DNA of 64,000 nucleotides. It comes from Acidisoma sp965199065 (GTDB lineage Bacteria > Pseudomonadota > Alphaproteobacteria > Acetobacterales > Acetobacteraceae). Shown one piece after another: positions 18,469 through 26,967 of the stretch (its first letter is position 1; every line of letters begins with the position of its first letter). The DNA is taken from positions 1,302,001 to 1,366,000 of the forward strand of contig NZ_CBDAQN010000001.1 of assembly GCF_965199065.1 (NCBI RefSeq), read 5' to 3'. Position numbers and translations under genes: made by a program. The notes below the pieces were generated by a model. It was not told the DNA's origin, made no database searches, and was given only the letters and a program-made list of their open reading frames with translations.

Positions 18469-20364
18469 GTGGTGACCATGCAAAGGCGCTCGATGCGATT
18501 CCTCGACAACATGGCGATCCGAAACAAGGTCGTTACGAGTTACGTTCTTGTGGTCGCCGTTTCTGCCCTTCTGGGCGCCTTCGTTCTTTTGCAAATCGAG
18601 CATCTCGGCGCGATCATGGTGGAGACGGGCGCGAGTGTGGCTGTTTCCGTGGAGCTGGGGGACATGCGGGGTGACGGCGCTGACTTGTCAGGCCTCACCG
18701 CGGAGGAGATCCAGTCCGCGAACGCCTCTGATTCCATGGATCAGTATAAGGGGCTGGTCGTCCTACAGGATTCTGCTCGTAAGGAATTCGCCAGGCAGTG
18801 GGCGCTTTACCGGCCGAACATGACGCCCGGCCAGGAGACCGTTTACGGCAACAGGATCAAAACATCCTTTGCCAAGCTTAGCGACCTCGCCAATCAGGAC
18901 GTGCAGGCGGTGACCAATGGCGACATGCCGACCGCGGGCACAATCGTCCTCGGCGACATGGACACCACTTACAAGGCGTTCCGCACCGCCATCTTCGACG
19001 ATCTGGCCTATCGCTCGCTCTACACGCAGTCACTGAAGGAGAAGGCCAGCGCCCTTGTACGGTTCAGCTTCATCGGCACCTTCATCGTGTTCGCCGTACT
19101 GTTGGCCGCGATCCTCGCATCCGTGTTCCTGACGGTCACCAGCATCGCCAGGCCCATCGCCCGGATGACCGAGGTCATGCGCCGGCTGGCACTTCAGGAC
19201 ACGGCGGTGGCGGTCACGGAAATTGGCCGGCGCGACGAGATCGGCGCCATGGCAAATGCGGTTCAGGTGTTCAAGGACGGCGCGATCGAACGCCGTAAGC
19301 TGGAGGCGGGAGCGGCCGAGTTTCAGAACAACCTCGACCGCAGGCTCCGGGAAGCCGAGGAGGCCGCCATGGCGGCCGGGCGCGACCAAAGGGCGGTTGT
19401 GGACGGGATCACCAGGGCGCTCGCCGACCTCGCGGGCGGTGATCTCACGGTGCGCTTCGCGCATGAGGTGGGTGCCGGCTATCAGGGCCTAAAGCACGAC
19501 TTCAACGCCGCGATGGAGACGCTGCAGCAGACCATGCAGTCCATCTCGGCAAATGCAGGCGGGGTCTTCTCCGGCGCGGCCGAAATCACCAAGGCGTCCG
19601 ACGATCTCGCTCGTCGAACCGAACAGCAGGCGGCGAGCCTGGAAGAGACGGCAGCGGCACTGGACCAGATCACGGCCACGATCAAGCGGGCCGCAGAGAC
19701 GGCCGGTCAGGCGCGCCAACTCGGGAGCGAAGCCCGCAGCGGCGCCGAACGCTCCGGCACGGTTGTTCGCGAGGCCGTGACTGCGATGAGCGGTATTGAA
19801 ACATCATCCCGGCAGATCGGCACGATCGTCGGCGTGATCGACGAGATTGCGTTCCAGACCAATCTGCTTGCGTTGAACGCCGGGGTGGAAGCGGCACGCG
19901 CGGGCGACGCCGGACGAGGTTTTGCTGTGGTCGCGACCGAAGTGCGGGCGCTCGCTCAACGCTCCGCAGATGCAGCACGCCAAATCAAAACGTTGATCTC
20001 CGCATCGAGCCAGCAGGTCGCGCTGGGCGTTGAGTTGGTCGGCGAGACCGGCAAGACCCTAGGCCGCATCGTGGAACAGGTCATCCAGTTGAACGGGCTC
20101 GTTACCGATATGTCGGCCGCGGCGCAGGAGCAGTCGACCGGTCTGCAGGAGGTGAACAAGGCCATCAATCAGATGGATCAGGTGACGCAGCAGAATGCCG
20201 CAATGGTGGAACAGGCGACCGCCGCGAGCCACAGCCTCGCCCATGAGGCGGAGGAACTGGCCGGACTGGTGGGTCAGTTCCGGATCGGCGCGGGTGGCGC
20301 CACGGCCAGATCTGGCCCGTCCAAGGCCCAGAACAGGCCGCGCCTCCTGGCCGGAACGCACTAG
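18469..20364 (+). CDS. Methyl-accepting chemotaxis protein
   Basis: A 631-residue transmembrane chemoreceptor. TM1 is at about 21-42 and TM2 at about 199-222; the roughly 155 residues between them form a periplasmic helical sensor. A HAMP domain follows (223-275) and a second HAMP-like segment near 310-360 (LADLAGGDLTVRF). The signalling hairpin tip is unmistakable around 457-500, with DEIAFQTNLLALNAGVEAAR and GRGFAVVATEVRALAQRSA. There is no C-terminal NWETF-type tether. No che genes are nearby, so it must signal to a distant CheA-CheW system. Starts at GTG 18469 or ATG 18478 are both possible; no strong ribosome site separates them. Confidence 0.94.
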   Translation: MVTMQRRSMRFLDNMAIRNKVVTSYVLVVAVSALLGAFVLLQIEHLGAIMVETGASVAVSVELGDMRGDGADLSGLTAEEIQSANASDSMDQYKGLVVLQDSARKEFARQWALYRPNMTPGQETVYGNRIKTSFAKLSDLANQDVQAVTNGDMPTAGTIVLGDMDTTYKAFRTAIFDDLAYRSLYTQSLKEKASALVRFSFIGTFIVFAVLLAAILASVFLTVTSIARPIARMTEVMRRLALQDTAVAVTEIGRRDEIGAMANAVQVFKDGAIERRKLEAGAAEFQNNLDRRLREAEEAAMAAGRDQRAVVDGITRALADLAGGDLTVRFAHEVGAGYQGLKHDFNAAMETLQQTMQSISANAGGVFSGAAEITKASDDLARRTEQQAASLEETAAALDQITATIKRAAETAGQARQLGSEARSGAERSGTVVREAVTAMSGIETSSRQIGTIVGVIDEIAFQTNLLALNAGVEAARAGDAGRGFAVVATEVRALAQRSADAARQIKTLISASSQQVALGVELVGETGKTLGRIVEQVIQLNGLVTDMSAAAQEQSTGLQEVNKAINQMDQVTQQNAAMVEQATAASHSLAHEAEELAGLVGQFRIGAGGATARSGPSKAQNRPRLLAGTH

Positions 20365-20405
20365 CGCCAGCCTAAGCCCTACTCTCGAACAGCCGCGAGC
20401 CTTAC

Positions 20406-20915
20406 ATGGTGTCGGTAACCTCCATGGATCGAGCGATGCGGTGGTGGCTGACGACAATGGCCCTGACGATGACGGCAGGCGGGGCTCACGCCGCGACCGT
20501 CATCAGGCCGCTCGCCGAGAGCGGATACTGGTCCACGGTCGAACAAGTGCCCGCGGCAAGCGCTGCGCCAAATTCCTGCATGATCGTGCAGGCAGACACG
20601 GCCGTCGCCCTCCGCAGCATAGGTGGGGTGGTCGACCTCATGGTTGCGAACGCGCACTGGGATCTTCCCCGCCTCATGCAGGCTGCCATTCACGTTACGC
20701 TCAGCGACGGCGCCATTAGTTTTCCGGTGACCTTCACAACCCGCGACACCGCAGTGGCTCAAATCGGCGCATCGGCGCTGCCGTCTCTGCTGGATGGCAT
20801 GAGCCATGATGGATATATGCGGGTCGTGCTCTTTCCGGGCATGCCGGTGCTTGTACCGCTCGCGGGTTTCGCTGGCGCTTTGCCGGCTTTCCGGCACTGC
20901 GCCGGCCTCACCTGA
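20406..20915 (+). CDS. Predicted secreted protein of unknown function
   Basis: A 169-residue protein with a likely signal peptide (hydrophobic MRWWLTTMALTMTAGGAHA then ATVI), pointing to the periplasm. Internal ATGs at 20424 and 20436 may be the true start, since they put the signal peptide at the very N-terminus. The mature part is about 130 residues with two cysteines (SCMIV and RHCAG) that could form a disulfide. It alternates short beta-like stretches (DTAVALRSIGGVVDLMV, GAISFPVTFTT). I do not recognise the family. It is 41 bases after the chemoreceptor stop and convergent with glpD. Confidence 0.6.
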   Translation: MVSVTSMDRAMRWWLTTMALTMTAGGAHAATVIRPLAESGYWSTVEQVPAASAAPNSCMIVQADTAVALRSIGGVVDLMVANAHWDLPRLMQAAIHVTLSDGAISFPVTFTTRDTAVAQIGASALPSLLDGMSHDGYMRVVLFPGMPVLVPLAGFAGALPAFRHCAGLT

Positions 20916-20957
20916 GCAGAATGCACACAATCCTCCGGGTGACGCCGGATGTGGCGA

Positions 20958-22502
20958 TCAGCCCGCGGCCGCCGGCTCCCGCGCCGCCAGAATGCGCTGA
21001 AGGGCCTCATCCACATGAACGGCCTCGGCATGGCTCAACCGAAGCCCAAGTTTGCTCCTCCGCCAGAGCACGTCCGGCGCGCCGAACGCCCACTCTGCAC
21101 GGACCAGATACCGCAGCTCGGCTTCGGTCAGGTCGGCGCCATAGACGGTGCCGAGGTCGGACATGGACGAGGCGCCCGCCAGGATTGCTTCCATCCGCGT
21201 GCCATAGGCCCGCAGCAGCCGGCGCAGATGCGCCTCCGCGAGGAACGGATAGCGCATGCGCGCGGAGGCTAGCTGGGCCTCGAACCCCCGCATGGGGAAG
21301 TCTCCGCCAGGCAAGGGCGTCTTGCCGGTCCACCCGGCAGAACGTTTCGTGCCAGCCGGAAGATGAGGCGCAAGCTGTGCCAGCGCAGACTCGGCAAGAC
21401 GGCGGTACGTCGTGATCTTGCCACCGAAGACGGAGAGCAACGGCGGCATGCCGTCGCCTGCATCCAGCTTCAGCACGTAATCCCGTGTCGCGGCCTGAGC
21501 CGCCGTATCGCCGCTTTCGTCGTAAAGTGGACGAACTCCGGAATACGTCCAAACGACCTTCTCCGGCGTCACCGGTATGCGAAGATAGGCGCTGGCGGAA
21601 CGGCAGAGGTAGGCGACCTCATCCGCCGATGCGCGGACGGAAGCGGGATCGCCTTTGTAATCCTGATCCGTCGTCCCGATCAGCGTGAAGTCACGTTCGT
21701 AAGGGATAACGAAGAAGATGCGGTCATCGGCATTCTGGAAGATGTAACAGCCGGGATGGTCGTACAGCTTTGGCACGATGATGTGGCTGCCCTGGACCAG
21801 CCGCAGCGGCGCCTGCTCGTTATGATGCAGGACCGTCTGAGCGACCTCGCCGACCCAGGGGCCGGCGGCGTTCACCAACGCCCGCGCATGAAAGGCGGTC
21901 TTGTCGCCGGTCTGCTCGTCTTCCAGCACCACATGCCAAAGGCTGCCTTGGGGCTCGGCCGAGATGCAGCGCCGCCGGGGAATGATCGTCGCGCCAAGCT
22001 CCGCCGCCGCCATGGCGTTCAGCACCACAAGACGGCTGTCCTCGACCCAGCAGTCGGAATACTCGAATCCGGTCGTGAACTCCGACTTCAAAGGCTCGCC
22101 GGTCACGTCGCGGGTGAGGTCCACGACGCGCGTCTTCGGCAATTTCCGGCGGCCCCCGATATGGTCGTACAGGAACAGGCCCAGCCGCAGCATCCAACGG
22201 CGCCGCAGCTTTTCGTGGTAGGGCAGCACGAAGCGCAACGGCCAGATGATGTGGGGCGCGATGCTCCAGAGCACCTCGCGCTCCATGAGCGCCTCGCGGA
22301 CCAGACGAAACTCGTGGTGTTCAAGATAGCGCAGGCCGCCATGGATGAGCTTGGTGGAGGCGCTGGAGGTGCCGGAGCCGAGGTCGTTCTGTTCGCTGAG
22401 TAAAACACTCCAGCCGCGGCCAGCCGCATCTCGCGCAATGCCGCAGCCGTTGATGCCACCGCCGATAATGGCGAGGTCGTAGATCAACGGCGATGCGTCC
22501 AT
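20958..22502 (-). CDS. glpD: Aerobic glycerol-3-phosphate dehydrogenase
   Basis: FAD-dependent, membrane-associated enzyme oxidising sn-glycerol-3-phosphate to dihydroxyacetone phosphate and passing electrons to ubiquinone. The 514 residues begin with the FAD dinucleotide fold DLAIIGGGINGCGIARDAAGRG. Family blocks follow: SSASTKLIHGGLRYLEHHEFRLV, GLVNAAGPWV-like ALVNAAGPWVGEV, WTYSGVRPLYD and SVFGGKITTYRRLAE. The ATG at 22502 is chosen because it places the FAD motif at residues 9-20 as in GlpD; a GTG eight codons earlier is possible. No glpK, glpF or glpR is next to it. Confidence 0.96.
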   Translation of the reverse strand: MDASPLIYDLAIIGGGINGCGIARDAAGRGWSVLLSEQNDLGSGTSSASTKLIHGGLRYLEHHEFRLVREALMEREVLWSIAPHIIWPLRFVLPYHEKLRRRWMLRLGLFLYDHIGGRRKLPKTRVVDLTRDVTGEPLKSEFTTGFEYSDCWVEDSRLVVLNAMAAAELGATIIPRRRCISAEPQGSLWHVVLEDEQTGDKTAFHARALVNAAGPWVGEVAQTVLHHNEQAPLRLVQGSHIIVPKLYDHPGCYIFQNADDRIFFVIPYERDFTLIGTTDQDYKGDPASVRASADEVAYLCRSASAYLRIPVTPEKVVWTYSGVRPLYDESGDTAAQAATRDYVLKLDAGDGMPPLLSVFGGKITTYRRLAESALAQLAPHLPAGTKRSAGWTGKTPLPGGDFPMRGFEAQLASARMRYPFLAEAHLRRLLRAYGTRMEAILAGASSMSDLGTVYGADLTEAELRYLVRAEWAFGAPDVLWRRSKLGLRLSHAEAVHVDEALQRILAAREPAAAG

Positions 22503-22647
22503 GTCAAACCCCTGCCACCCCGACACGGCAAGTCAGCCCTTGCTGCCCACAGCGGGTCGAACTCTGGGGAAGCACGAATGGCGGTAAATTTTCAACAGAC
22601 GCGGACAACAGGCTGAGCACCGGAATTGGCCATGCTGGCGAGGGCGG

Positions 22648-22818
22648 CTAGCGGCCCCAGATAGACCGGACCAAGTCCACCAACCCAAACATTGAGAAGG
22701 GAGTTACAAACAGGCAAATAGCAATGAAGAGTATAAAGCGGCTGAGGGCCTTGTCGCTGGGCATCTCGGGGTTTGGCTGGCGCGGCCGAGCGTGGAAATC
22801 GGTTCCATCGAATGGCAT
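22648..22818 (-). CDS. 56-residue single-pass membrane protein, unknown
   Basis: A small gene supported by a very strong ribosome site: GGGGGAGGGG ends 8 bases before the ATG at 22818. The product has a hydrophilic, Pro/Arg-rich N-terminus (PFDGTDFHARPRQPNPE), one hydrophobic helix at about 28-50 (FILFIAICLFVTPFSMFGLV) and a short SIWGR tail. By the positive-inside rule the N-terminus is probably cytoplasmic. I do not recognise the family. It starts a group of small envelope-type genes between glpD and the SDR. Confidence 0.65.
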   Translation of the reverse strand: MPFDGTDFHARPRQPNPEMPSDKALSRFILFIAICLFVTPFSMFGLVDLVRSIWGR

Positions 22819-23003
22819 CGCTGCTTCCCCTCCCCCGATCTTTCGCAGGCTGACACGGCGTCATATCAGCCAGCCTGCGACGTGCGCGTCAATCAATCTT
22901 CTGCCGTTGGCGGCCTAAACCTTCAACTCCCAACTCTAGCGGCAGCGGGCGTGTCACGCCACTGCCTTGTGGAAGATACCGTGGCCGCCTCCGGGACCGA
23001 ACC

Positions 23004-23366
23004 TCAGGGTGCGCCACCGGTTCCCGAGACCGGTGGGTTGCTGTTGTCGCCCGGGCCGCCGGCGCCAGGGCCATTGGCGGCTGCGCTGCCCGTCGTGCCG
23101 ACACCACCGCCAGCCGCCGGCCCGGCGCCCATGCCGGTCACGCCCCCTACGCCAACACCTGCCTGCGTGGCGCCGTCTTCGGCGCCGACGCTTGGGCCGT
23201 TCTGGGTGCCCCCGCCAGTCTGGCTGGTCGCTCCCAACGGAACCGTGGCGCCAGGCTCGGCCGGACCGGACGGTCCCCTACCGCCACCACTCAACATGTC
23301 GCAGCCGGCCAGAGCCAGCGGCAGCCCGATCGCCAATAGACGCAGGCCGCTCATCATCGTCTTCAT
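23004..23366 (-). CDS. Gly/Ala-rich small lipoprotein
   Basis: A 120-residue predicted lipoprotein. The signal peptide runs from MKTMMSGLRLLAIGLP to the lipobox LALAGC, giving acylated Cys21-22 at the mature N-terminus. The rest is low-complexity Gly, Ala, Thr, Pro and Ser, with no aromatic residues and no folded domain visible; it looks like a flexible surface spacer. GGAGG lies 5 bases before the ATG at 23366, which decides the start over an upstream in-frame codon. Function unknown; envelope attachment is likely, outer-membrane sorting is a guess. Confidence 0.75.
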   Translation of the reverse strand: MKTMMSGLRLLAIGLPLALAGCDMLSGGGRGPSGPAEPGATVPLGATSQTGGGTQNGPSVGAEDGATQAGVGVGGVTGMGAGPAAGGGVGTTGSAAANGPGAGGPGDNSNPPVSGTGGAP

Positions 23367-23572
23367 CGTAGCCTCCAAGACCAATATCGCTTGAGGAAAT
23401 CGGACCGGAGCGACCAGCGCGTTAGTGGCGACAGCGCAGGCACCGGATCATCCTTGCGTGATGCCTGCCTCAGCGCCGGCGGGGCCGTCTCCACGTCCTC
23501 CCCGATCATCCTCTCTTGCCTTCGTAGCTTGTTCCTGATTTGTTCACATCTGACAATGGGGGCACCACGCTG

Positions 23573-23827
23573 ATGGAAGTCGAGACGATGGAAGGTGGAG
23601 AGGCAGACGATCGAGTGGCTGCACGAGACGCCATCACCGCGACCGTCTCCGCCGTGCTGCGGCAAAACATGAGGCGCAGCGCCCACCCGGCGGACAGGGC
23701 TGCAGTCCGACGGGAAGCCGCGCAGATCGTCGGCGCTCTGGAGATCGAGTTCCTGGTCATCCCACGCCATTCCGAAAGCGCAAAGCTGTCCGAACGGCAG
23801 CAACTCCGCGAGCATGCACATGAATGA
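23573..23827 (+). CDS. Small hypothetical protein (84 residues)
   Basis: A short, charged, probably helical cytoplasmic protein: AARDAITATVSAVLRQNMRR, then DRAAVRREAAQIVGALEIEF and an ending rich in His and Glu. No signal peptide or membrane helix. GGGGG lies about 11 bases before the ATG. The opposite strand also has an open frame here, but its translation looks like a shadow. I do not recognise the family, and this could be a chance frame. Confidence 0.45.
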   Translation: MEVETMEGGEADDRVAARDAITATVSAVLRQNMRRSAHPADRAAVRREAAQIVGALEIEFLVIPRHSESAKLSERQQLREHAHE

Positions 23828-23940
23828 TATGCCGCAACCCGCCTTAGTGCGTGTTCGCACCTGCACCATATTCCGCTTCAAGCGTCGTTGCTGGGTTGTT
23901 CAACAGCGAACGTTTTAACGACGAATTGGAGTATTTCGAG

Positions 23941-24240
23941 ATGAAGTCAGGTCTTTTCCTTTCCGCTACAGCTAGCCTCATGATGCTTGGCAGCACCGCC
24001 GTATTCGCGCAGTCCTATGCGGCGCCTGGTGCCGTGACCATGAAGCCCGGCCAGATCCAGTCCAGCGACCAGTCATCGCAGGGTTCGACGTTCTCGACGC
24101 AGCCGGGTGTCGGCATCGTCAACCTGAAGCCGGGCGAGACCGTCAACACGGCGGCTTCGCAGGATTTGGGCAGCGTTCAGGGCGGTGCCTACAGCCCCGA
24201 CCAGGGCGTCATCACCCTGAAGCCCGGCCAAGCCGGCTAA
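23941..24240 (+). CDS. Small secreted protein with three KPG(Q/E) repeats
   Basis: A 99-residue exported protein. The ATG at 23941 has GGAG 9 bases upstream. Residues 1-24 are a signal peptide ending at VFA-QS. The mature part, about 75 residues, has three spaced copies of one motif: GAVTMKPGQ, GIVNLKPGE and GVITLKPGQ, separated by Ser/Gln-rich linkers. There are no cysteines. The copies may be short beta hairpins or binding repeats; I do not recognise the family. A clean intrinsic terminator follows 21 bases after the stop, so it is transcribed as a unit ending here. Confidence 0.8.
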   Translation: MKSGLFLSATASLMMLGSTAVFAQSYAAPGAVTMKPGQIQSSDQSSQGSTFSTQPGVGIVNLKPGETVNTAASQDLGSVQGGAYSPDQGVITLKPGQAG

Positions 24241-24261
24241 CCGCGTCAGGCTCGCCTAAGG

Positions 24262-24297
24262 AAAGCCGGATCCCGGAAGGGGTCCGGCTTTTTTATT
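24262..24297 (+). terminator. Rho-independent terminator after the KPG-repeat gene
   Basis: A 13-pair stem (AAAGCCGGATCCC with GGGGTCCGGCTTT, one G-U pair) closed by a GGAA tetraloop, running straight into TTTTTTATT. This is a textbook intrinsic terminator placed 21 bases after the stop at 24240. It also lies just past the 3' end of the convergent SDR gene. Confidence 0.92.
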
Positions 24298-24307
24298 GCC
24301 TAACTTG

Positions 24308-25081
24308 CTACCGAACGCCGATGCCCGCGGTCAGTCCTCCGTCGATCTTGTAGTCGGCGCCGGTGATGAACGCTGCCTTGTCCGAGATCAGGAAGGCCAC
24401 CAACTCGGCCACCTCCTCCGGTTCTCCAATGCGGCCGAGGGGATGCGCCGCGCCGAATCGGGCGAAGGCGGCATCGATATCGGCCTCCGGACCGTCGAAG
24501 GTGCGCGCCGCCAGTGTTAGAATCGGGCTGCGCACCGAACCTGGACTAATGGACACCACACGGATGCCGTCCGCCGCGAAGTCGAGCGCCATTGCGCGCG
24601 TCATGGCATGGATCGCGCCTTTGGACGCGACATAAGCCATCACGCCCGACTGACAGGCGAAACCTTGGACGCTGGACAGGTTCACGATGACCCCGCCGCC
24701 GCGCAGCCGCATCATCGGCACGCCGAAGTGCGCGGTGAGATGAATGGAACCCACATTGACCTGCAGGCATCGCGCGAAGGTCTCGTGCGTCGTCGTTACC
24801 GCATCGCCATACGGATGGATGGCAGCGCTGTTCACGATGATGTCGAGGCCGCCATGAAGCGCTACCGCCTCGTCGATGGCCGCTTCGACGGCGGACGGCA
24901 CCGAGACATCGATGTGACGCACCGTGACCGTCAGCCCCTCCTCCACCGCCAGTGTCTGGAGCGCGTCGTTTCCATCGCGGTCGATGCCGAGCGCCATCAC
25001 GGAGGCGCCGTCCCGCGCCAACCGAAGCGCCGTCGCGCGGCCGATCCCCGTCGTTCCGGTGACCAAGGCGACCTTGCCCAT
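24308..25081 (-). CDS. SDR-family oxidoreductase (probably sugar-acid metabolism)
   Basis: A classical short-chain dehydrogenase of 257 residues. The Rossmann motif TGTTGIG is at about 8-14, NSAAI is the NNAG-equivalent strand, NLSSVQG holds the catalytic Ser and YVASK the Tyr-Lys pair; the end GADYKIDGGLTAG is typical. The ATG at 25081 has an exceptional ribosome site (GGAGGAGGAG). It is divergent from the mannonate dehydratase gene with only 63 bases between starts. By context it may be the D-mannonate/fructuronate oxidoreductase that normally pairs with UxuA; that is inference. Confidence 0.9.
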   Translation of the reverse strand: MGKVALVTGTTGIGRATALRLARDGASVMALGIDRDGNDALQTLAVEEGLTVTVRHIDVSVPSAVEAAIDEAVALHGGLDIIVNSAAIHPYGDAVTTTHETFARCLQVNVGSIHLTAHFGVPMMRLRGGGVIVNLSSVQGFACQSGVMAYVASKGAIHAMTRAMALDFAADGIRVVSISPGSVRSPILTLAARTFDGPEADIDAAFARFGAAHPLGRIGEPEEVAELVAFLISDKAAFITGADYKIDGGLTAGIGVR

Positions 25082-25144
25082 ACCGCTCTCCTCCTCCGAT
25101 ATTATAGTCTCGTCGCGTAGCACAGGTTTGGACAGGAGAGGCGC

Positions 25145-26317
25145 TTGGAACAGAGTTGGCGTTGGTTCGGGCCGAGCGATCCGGTGCCGCTGGCCCATGT
25201 GCGTCAGGCCGGCGCGACGGGCGTGGTCACCGCGCTCCACCACATCTATGACGGGCGCGTCTGGTCAGCGGAGGATATCGCTGCCCGCCAGCAGGTGGTG
25301 GCGGCCGCCGGCCTGACCTGGAATGTCTGCGAATCTATCCCGGTGCACACGTCCATCAAGCTTCGCACGGGGCCGTGGCGGCAATATCTCGACGCCTGGA
25401 AAGACAGCCTCGCCAATCTCGGCCGCGCCGGAGTCCCGACCGTCTGCTATAACTTCATGCCGGTTGTGGACTGGACCCGCACCAACCTGACGTTTCCGAT
25501 GCCAAGCACCGGCCTTGCGTTGCGCTTCGACATCGCTGAGTTCGCTGCCTATGACGCATTCGTTCTGAAGCGCACCGGCGCCGAGGGCGACTACCCGGCA
25601 GCGCTCCTGGAGCGCGCGAGGGCTGTGCTCGCCGACAAGTCCGCGGCTGAGATCGAGCAGCTCGAAACCACCATCATTGCCGGGCTTCCCGGGGGCGAGG
25701 ACAGCTACACGCGCGATGGCATCCGTGACCGCATCGCCGCTTTCGAGGGTGTGACCCCCGCGGACATGCGAGCCAACCTGATCGCCTTCCTCAACGAGGT
25801 GGTGCCCGTCGCAGAGGAGGTCGGCGTCCGTCTCGGCATCCATCCTGACGACCCGCCGTTCTCGCTGTTCGGCCTGCCGCGGATCGTTTCGACCGTAAGC
25901 GATGTCGAAACACTGATGGCGGCCGTCGGCCACCGGGCCAACGGGCTGACCCTCTGTGCGGGCTCGTATGGCTCGCGGCCGGATAATGACGTGCCGGCGA
26001 TCGCCAGGCGCTTCGGCGACCGCGTGCATTTCGTGCATCTTCGCAACGTGAGCCGCGACGGGGACGGTTCCTTTACGGAAGCGGACCATCTCGCAGGCGA
26101 TGTGAACATGGTGGCGCTCATCGCGGCCTTGCTGGCGGAGGAACGGCGGCGGGCCTCTTCAGGCGAGATGGCCGGTATTCCGATGCGGCCCGACCATGGG
26201 CATCTGCTGGGTTTCGACGGCGACCGACGCAGCAACCCCGGCTACTCCTACATCGGGCGCCTGAAGGGCCTGGCCGAGTTGCGCGGCGTCATGACGGCGG
26301 TGGAGGCGCTGGGCTGA
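25145..26317 (+). CDS. uxuA: Mannonate dehydratase
   Basis: UxuA dehydrates D-mannonate to 2-keto-3-deoxygluconate in hexuronate (glucuronate) catabolism. 390 residues of TIM-barrel type. Family blocks include ALHHIYDGRVWSAEDIAARQ, CESIPVHTSIKLRTGPW, VCYNFMPVVDWTRT, GIHPDDPPFSLFGLPRI, LCAGSYGSRPDND and RPDHGHLLGFD; the His/Cys/Asp residues of the last three bind the Mn2+ ion. It starts at TTG 25145, with AGGAGAGG just upstream. It is divergent from an SDR that may supply the preceding oxidoreductase step. No uxaC, kdgK or transporter is visible. Confidence 0.94.
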   Translation: MEQSWRWFGPSDPVPLAHVRQAGATGVVTALHHIYDGRVWSAEDIAARQQVVAAAGLTWNVCESIPVHTSIKLRTGPWRQYLDAWKDSLANLGRAGVPTVCYNFMPVVDWTRTNLTFPMPSTGLALRFDIAEFAAYDAFVLKRTGAEGDYPAALLERARAVLADKSAAEIEQLETTIIAGLPGGEDSYTRDGIRDRIAAFEGVTPADMRANLIAFLNEVVPVAEEVGVRLGIHPDDPPFSLFGLPRIVSTVSDVETLMAAVGHRANGLTLCAGSYGSRPDNDVPAIARRFGDRVHFVHLRNVSRDGDGSFTEADHLAGDVNMVALIAALLAEERRRASSGEMAGIPMRPDHGHLLGFDGDRRSNPGYSYIGRLKGLAELRGVMTAVEALG

Positions 26318-26329
26318 GTTTCAGCCGCG

Positions 26330-26962
26330 CTACATGGCAGCGGCGACGGCCTCGGCCACCGCCTCGGCGGCCGGTCCGCCATCCGCGCGGAGGCCGGCCA
26401 CAACCCCGGCCCGATCAGCCGCATTCCGGTTCTGGCTCATCTTCCACTTGCCGGTCATGGCCGTGATCTCGAGCCGCACCCCTACGATCGCGCGCAGCTG
26501 GGACTGGATGAAGTCCGCCGGCGCATCGCTGACCGCCCAGGGCGCCGCACGTTCGCCCTCATGCTGATCCGTGAGACGCCGCACGAGCCCAAGCAACGCC
26601 TCGGGCTCCTGAAAAAAGCTGATCCGGCCCCGCACGTGGACCGTCACGTAGTTCCAGGTCGGCACCACTTTTCCGGTGAGACGTTTTGTTTCGTAGAATG
26701 ATGGAGAGATGTAGCTGTCCGGGCCGGAGAAGATCGCCAGCGCCTCGTGGCTCGCATCCGTCGTTCGCCATTGCGGATTGCCGCGTGCGACGTGCCCGAT
26801 GAGACTACCCCTGGAACCGTCATTCACGTCGAGCATCAGCGGCAGCGGCGTAGCGTCGATGCCCTCGCTGCCCATGGTGACGAGGTTCGCAAACGGCGCC
26901 GCTCGTATGGCGGCATGAAGTACCTCGACCCGGTCTTCCCGGAAATGCGGCGGCGCGTACAG
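26330..26962 (-). CDS. PaiB-like FMN-binding protein, probable CTG start
   Basis: About 210 residues matching the PaiB family (FMN-binding negative transcriptional regulator / flavin-reductase-like split barrel). LYAPPHFREDRVEVLHAAIRA is the family N-terminus and NYVTVHVRGRI with KLTGKV-like KRLTGKVVPTW forms the barrel core. PaiB proteins normally begin Met-Tyr-x-Pro-x-His-Phe. Here the first codon of that block is CTG at 26960-26962; no ATG, GTG or TTG sits near it in frame, so CTG initiation, coupled to the DUF779 stop 5 bases away, is the likely reading. The Ala/Glu-rich ending (AAEAVAEAVAAAM) is unusual. It is last in the msrP run. Confidence 0.82.
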   Translation of the reverse strand: MYAPPHFREDRVEVLHAAIRAAPFANLVTMGSEGIDATPLPLMLDVNDGSRGSLIGHVARGNPQWRTTDASHEALAIFSGPDSYISPSFYETKRLTGKVVPTWNYVTVHVRGRISFFQEPEALLGLVRRLTDQHEGERAAPWAVSDAPADFIQSQLRAIVGVRLEITAMTGKWKMSQNRNAADRAGVVAGLRADGGPAAEAVAEAVAAAM

Positions 26963-26967
26963 AGTGT

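Noticed and set aside
23363..23881. 172-codon minus-strand frame over the small hypothetical at 23573-23827
   Set aside because: No good ribosome site, and it overlaps the upstream region of the lipoprotein gene; judged a shadow, though the plus-strand call is itself only moderate.
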